A stretch of 39,500 nucleotides of DNA from Sulfurimonas sp. GTDB lineage: Bacteria; Campylobacterota; Campylobacteria; Campylobacterales; Sulfurimonadaceae. The notes under the pieces were generated by a model, which was given only the letters and a program-made list of their open reading frames with translations, did no database searches and was not told where the DNA came from. Below, in pieces: positions 36,204-39,500 of the stretch. The stretch lies in assembly GCF_028714975.1 (NCBI RefSeq), contig NZ_JAQTLH010000013.1, positions 1 to 39,500 on the forward strand, read 5' to 3'. Each line of letters starts with the position of its first letter. The first letter of the stretch is position 1. Position numbers and translations under genes: made by a program.

Positions 36204-37418
36204 ATGAAAACGATACATAGAAATTGCCTATCAAGCATGGATGATAGATTTGCTCTTATTGATTATTTGGATAGTGCCCGATTTGCAAATCTATTTTTAA
36301 TAAACATAGATAATTTTAGCAATTTCAATAACGCCTATGGATTTGAGTATGGTGATAAAATTTTAGTTGAAATTGCAAAATTAATCATCAAATCAAAACC
36401 CACGACATCCAAGTTATTTAGAATAAATTCAGATGAGTTTGCCGTAGTCTCTTTAGAAGATATGAGTCAAAGCAGACTTGCCGATGTGGCGAGTTCTATG
36501 GTCTCTTTTTTTGATCAGATGGAGATAGCGGTAGATAGTGATATATCTACAAGGGCTTCTATAAGTATCGGGATTTCTACCGGCAAGGGCAGCCAAATAC
36601 TAAATCAGGCAAAATGTGCAATAAAAGAGTTAAGAGAACATAGCAGAGGTTCTTACAAAATTTATGATTCAAACTCTGTATACATTAAAAAACAAGAAGA
36701 GAATGTTTACTGGATACATAAGATAAAAGATGCGTTTGAGAAAGAGAAGCTGCTGCCTTATTTTCAGCCTATAATAAATAATAAAACAAAAAAAATAGAG
36801 AAGTATGAGTGTTTGGTTAGAATTTTCGATAACGGAATAGTCGTTCCGCCTATAAGATTTATGGAGGCTTCACGCTTAACGGGCACTCTTTCGCTCGTTA
36901 CAAGAACCATTATAGAACAGAGTTTTAAAAGGTTTGGCGGTACCGAATATGAGTTTTCCGTAAATATTACAAAAACGGATTTGTACTTAAATTATTTGGA
37001 AGAATTTTTGCTAAAACATGCTAAAAAAAACGGTATCAATCCCTCTAGTGTTGTTTTAGAGATTCTTGAAGATATAGATTCGTTAAGTTCGCCGGATATC
37101 ATATCTCAGCTTAATTCGTTAAGAAGTTACGGGTTTAAGATAGCTATTGATGATTTTGGAAGCCAGAGTTCAAATTTATCAAGACTATTGGAGTTTTCAC
37201 CCGATTATTTAAAAATTGACGGCTCTTTTATAAAAAATATTTTAACCGATAAAAATAGTTTAATCATAGTAGAAGCTATCGTGTTATTGTGTAAAAAAAG
37301 CAATATTAAAATCATAGCAGAGTTTGTCCATAGTGCAGAAGTTCAAGCAAAAGTGGAAGAGCTTGGAATCGAGTATTCTCAAGGTTTCTATTTTAGCGAA
37401 CCTAAAGAGGATTTGTAA
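36204..37418 (+). CDS. Cytosolic GGDEF/EAL protein, probable c-di-GMP phosphodiesterase
   Basis: In this 404-residue protein the GGDEF half (about 1-155) is degenerate: the active-site loop reads NSDEF at 75-79, so cyclase activity is unlikely. The EAL half (about 170-400) keeps the catalytic set: Glu202 (ECLVR), Asn254, Glu286, Asp316-Asp317 (IDDFG), Lys337, Glu373 and Gln393. It should therefore hydrolyse c-di-GMP. There is no signal peptide or membrane helix. It starts four bases after the transglutaminase-like gene, so it is coexpressed with flgH, linking c-di-GMP breakdown to flagellar assembly. Its 3' end overlaps the convergent sulP gene by 17 bases. Confidence 0.85.
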   Translation: MKTIHRNCLSSMDDRFALIDYLDSARFANLFLINIDNFSNFNNAYGFEYGDKILVEIAKLIIKSKPTTSKLFRINSDEFAVVSLEDMSQSRLADVASSMVSFFDQMEIAVDSDISTRASISIGISTGKGSQILNQAKCAIKELREHSRGSYKIYDSNSVYIKKQEENVYWIHKIKDAFEKEKLLPYFQPIINNKTKKIEKYECLVRIFDNGIVVPPIRFMEASRLTGTLSLVTRTIIEQSFKRFGGTEYEFSVNITKTDLYLNYLEEFLLKHAKKNGINPSSVVLEILEDIDSLSSPDIISQLNSLRSYGFKIAIDDFGSQSSNLSRLLEFSPDYLKIDGSFIKNILTDKNSLIIVEAIVLLCKKSNIKIIAEFVHSAEVQAKVEELGIEYSQGFYFSEPKEDL

Positions 37419-39048
37419 AATTTATATTTTTAGCATGCTTTAGGGCTTTGTCAAAAGAGTCGAGTATATTTTCTTCCCCGATTAATGAAGTTATTTTGTA
37501 CTTTTTTAAGTCGTTATGAACAGATGCATTTACCCCCGATAAGAGGAGTTTTATGCCTGAATTTTGCAAAGTTTTTATTGTCTCTTCAAAGTTGTGAAGT
37601 GCGGTAGAGTCGACAAAAGGGACATGTCGCATACGAATAATCAAAATATTGCTTTTTAATCCTATGTTTTTTATTACTTCTGAATATTGTTTAGCGGAAG
37701 CAAAAAAGAATGGACCGCTTATTTCATAGACTGATATGCCTTTGGGTAAATATGAATAATCTTCAAGAACATCGCTGTCGATTTGAGATGGAGTTTTTAT
37801 GCCGATGTCCGCCATTCTCTTCATAAACAGAAGTGAAGATAAAACAACTCCAATCTCTATAGCTACCGTTAAATCGACAAATACTGTAAGTAAAAAAGTG
37901 CTAAGAAGTACTATGATGTCAAAAGAAGAACCTCTTAAAATCGAGACAAAAGAGCGCCACTCACTCATATTATATGAAACTACAATCAAGATTCCCGCCA
38001 AACACGCCATAGGAATCAGTTTTGCATAACTTGCAAAAACAAGCATAATCAGCAGCAGAGTTAGGGCATGAACTATCCCTGCAATCGGGGTTCTTCCGCC
38101 GTTTTTTACATTTGTTGCAGTTCTGGCGATAGCTCCCGTTGCAGGAATGCCGCCAAAAAACGGAGTTACTACATTTGCGATGCCTTGAGCAATAAGTTCC
38201 GTGTTTGAGCGATGGTTTGCGCTTATCATACCGTCAGATACGACTGCCGAGAGGAGTGATTCTACTCCGCCAAGAAGTGCTATGGTCAGGGCTGGAGCTA
38301 TGTACAGGTGAAGGTTGTTTATATCAAAAGTAGGCAGCGAAAAAGAAAAAGTGTTTGGTATTTCGCCAAAAAACGACTCAATGGTTGTAACCGGAATATT
38401 TGCCGCTTGAACAATAAAAGTGACAAAAATTATAGCGATAAACGAACCCGGAATTTTAGTCGTTATTTTTTTTGAATATAGGGTTATTAGTATTGTCGCA
38501 ACGGTTATGATAAGTGCGTAGAGATTTGTGCTGCCGATGTTATAAAAATATACTACCCACTTTTGGAAAAATTCGGATGGGAGTTTTTCAATATCAAGTC
38601 CAAGAGCGTCTTTTATCTGTGTCGAAAATATTACTACGGCAATCCCGCTTGTAAATCCGACGATAAGAGGATGCGGAAAATATTTTAGAAGTGTGCCGAG
38701 TCTGAGCAGTCCGAATGCTATAAGGATAAGTCCCGACATTACGGTTGAGATAATAAGTCCATCGACTCCGTACTTCTCGACAATGGCGTATATGATAACT
38801 ATAAAAGCACCCGTGGGTCCGCCGATTTGCACTCTGCTTCCGCCGAGAAACGAGATGAGAAAACCGGCAACTACGGCAGTAATAAGTCCTTTTTCGGGAG
38901 AAACGCCTGATGCAACGGCAAAGGCAATGGCAAGCGGTAATGCAATAATGCCGACAACAATGCCGGCAAAGATGTCGGAGATAAGCTGCTCTTTGCTTAT
39001 TCCTGATTTGAGCAGAGTAAAAAGTTTAGGCTCAAATATTTTGTTCAT
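37402..39048 (-). CDS. SulP/SLC26-family anion transporter with STAS domain
   Basis: The 548-residue protein has 10-14 membrane segments in residues 20-410. The SulP family entry block GIIALPLAIAFAVASGVSPEKGL lies near residue 33 and GGSRVQIGGPTGAFIV near 69. A cytosolic STAS domain covers about 435-545, including VPFVDSTALHNFEE. Substrates in the family are sulfate, bicarbonate or other anions; sequence does not decide. In a sulfur-oxidising or carbon-fixing host both are plausible. It starts one base after the valS stop, so it is probably read through from valS. Confidence 0.88.
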   Translation of the reverse strand: MNKIFEPKLFTLLKSGISKEQLISDIFAGIVVGIIALPLAIAFAVASGVSPEKGLITAVVAGFLISFLGGSRVQIGGPTGAFIVIIYAIVEKYGVDGLIISTVMSGLILIAFGLLRLGTLLKYFPHPLIVGFTSGIAVVIFSTQIKDALGLDIEKLPSEFFQKWVVYFYNIGSTNLYALIITVATILITLYSKKITTKIPGSFIAIIFVTFIVQAANIPVTTIESFFGEIPNTFSFSLPTFDINNLHLYIAPALTIALLGGVESLLSAVVSDGMISANHRSNTELIAQGIANVVTPFFGGIPATGAIARTATNVKNGGRTPIAGIVHALTLLLIMLVFASYAKLIPMACLAGILIVVSYNMSEWRSFVSILRGSSFDIIVLLSTFLLTVFVDLTVAIEIGVVLSSLLFMKRMADIGIKTPSQIDSDVLEDYSYLPKGISVYEISGPFFFASAKQYSEVIKNIGLKSNILIIRMRHVPFVDSTALHNFEETIKTLQNSGIKLLLSGVNASVHNDLKKYKITSLIGEENILDSFDKALKHAKNINFTNPL

Positions 39049-39049
39049 T

Positions 39050-39500
39050 TTAGCTCTTCAGTGAATTTAACTGCTCTCTTACTTTTTCTTGTTTATCCAT
39101 CGCATCTGCCAATAGTTCACGGTTTTTTACTAAAACATCTTCCGGTGCATTTGCGACAAATCTCTCATTATTTAACATACTGCCCAGTTTATCTATCTCT
39201 TTTTGAAGTTTTTCATCCTGCTTTGTTAGACGGTTGATAATCGGTGCCAAATCGATAGAACTTGTCGGTATAAAAGTCTCACAAAGTGCAGAGATATCAC
39301 TCACGGCATTTTCGATTTTAGTATCGCTAAACTCTACAACTTCAACTTTGGCAAGTTTAGCAATAAAAGGCTTCATAAACTCTTTTTCATCTTCGCTGAT
39401 ACCGTCTATTTTTACAACTGCGCGCTCTATCTTTTGGTTTGCCAAATCAACTAAAACTTTGGCACGGCGGATAGAGACGATAGCATCCATGATAAGCTCA
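39050..39500 (-). CDS. valS: Valyl-tRNA synthetase, C-terminal part (cut by window end)
   Basis: About 150 residues are visible, running off the right edge. They match the C-terminal end of ValS: the anticodon-binding domain tail (MDAIVSIRRAK) and the tRNA-binding arm, a long coiled coil with INRLTKQDEKLQKEIDKLG, LNNERFVANAPEDVL and a closing helix. The catalytic domain must lie beyond 39500. The frame stays open to the last base, so it is cut by the window, not broken. It is the gene before sulP. Confidence 0.85.
   Translation of the reverse strand, partial: ELIMDAIVSIRRAKVLVDLANQKIERAVVKIDGISEDEKEFMKPFIAKLAKVEVVEFSDTKIENAVSDISALCETFIPTSSIDLAPIINRLTKQDEKLQKEIDKLGSMLNNERFVANAPEDVLVKNRELLADAMDKQEKVREQLNSLKS

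Overview
The window is AT-rich, gene-dense chromosomal DNA from a member of the Campylobacterota (Epsilonproteobacteria), most likely a Sulfurimonas-type free-living chemolithotroph. The gene content suggests this: pyrH-rpoZ-spoT-tyrS in a row, flhA next to an Rrf2 regulator and rpsO (an order I recall from Campylobacter), an isolated trpC, a flgH behind a sigma54-like promoter, and an assimilatory nitrate pathway. The genus is an inference; no rRNA gene or other decisive marker is present.

Layout. (1) 1-310: no gene, but degenerate palindromic (REP-like) repeats. (2) 311-8611, minus strand: a tight six-gene run starting at a NarK-type nitrate transporter, then a PP2C phosphatase/Ser-Thr kinase fusion, a protein I do not recognise, a cytosolic trypsin-like protease with a zinc ribbon, an M3 oligopeptidase and an exported endonuclease/phosphatase-fold protein. 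(3) 8819-12784, plus strand, divergent: molybdopterin nitrate reductase (nasA) and siroheme nitrite reductase. (4) 12783-14571: a membrane diguanylate cyclase with a G8 tract in front of its start and identical 27-bp repeats in inverted orientation on either side. (5) 14599-18286, minus strand: molybdate uptake (modA, a Mop/TOBE protein, modB, modC), interrupted between modB and modC by a RhuM gene with a phospholipase-D-like C-terminus. (6) 18424-25247, plus strand: pyrH, rpoZ, spoT, tyrS, a nitronate monooxygenase-like gene and a cell-wall amidase. (7) 25252-28931, minus strand: DHH phosphoesterase, flhA, Rrf2 regulator. (8) rpsO, kdsB, then a plus-strand run trmN-like / YkgJ-like / TPR lipoprotein / trpC. 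(9) 33288-33551: a small structured RNA and 19-residue peptide locus. (10) yqeY (minus), then flgH, a transglutaminase-like exported protein and a GGDEF/EAL protein (plus). (11) sulP transporter and the 3' end of valS (minus).

How parts fit together. Segments 2, 3 and 5 look like one nitrate-assimilation island: NarK imports nitrate, NasA and the siroheme enzyme reduce it to ammonium, and the mod genes supply molybdenum for the NasA cofactor. The kinase/phosphatase and its neighbours probably regulate this or some linked response. Three c-di-GMP or flagellar items (diguanylate cyclase, flhA, flgH with its EAL neighbour) point to a motile cell.

The most unusual item is 33303-33535. A near-consensus promoter is placed to start an RNA at about 33337. 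Its first 27 nt can pair with two segments that bracket the Shine-Dalgarno and start codon of a 19-residue hydrophobic peptide. A strong intrinsic terminator lies between them. This has the architecture of a type I toxin-antitoxin or other RNA-controlled small membrane peptide, and I do not recognise it as a described family.
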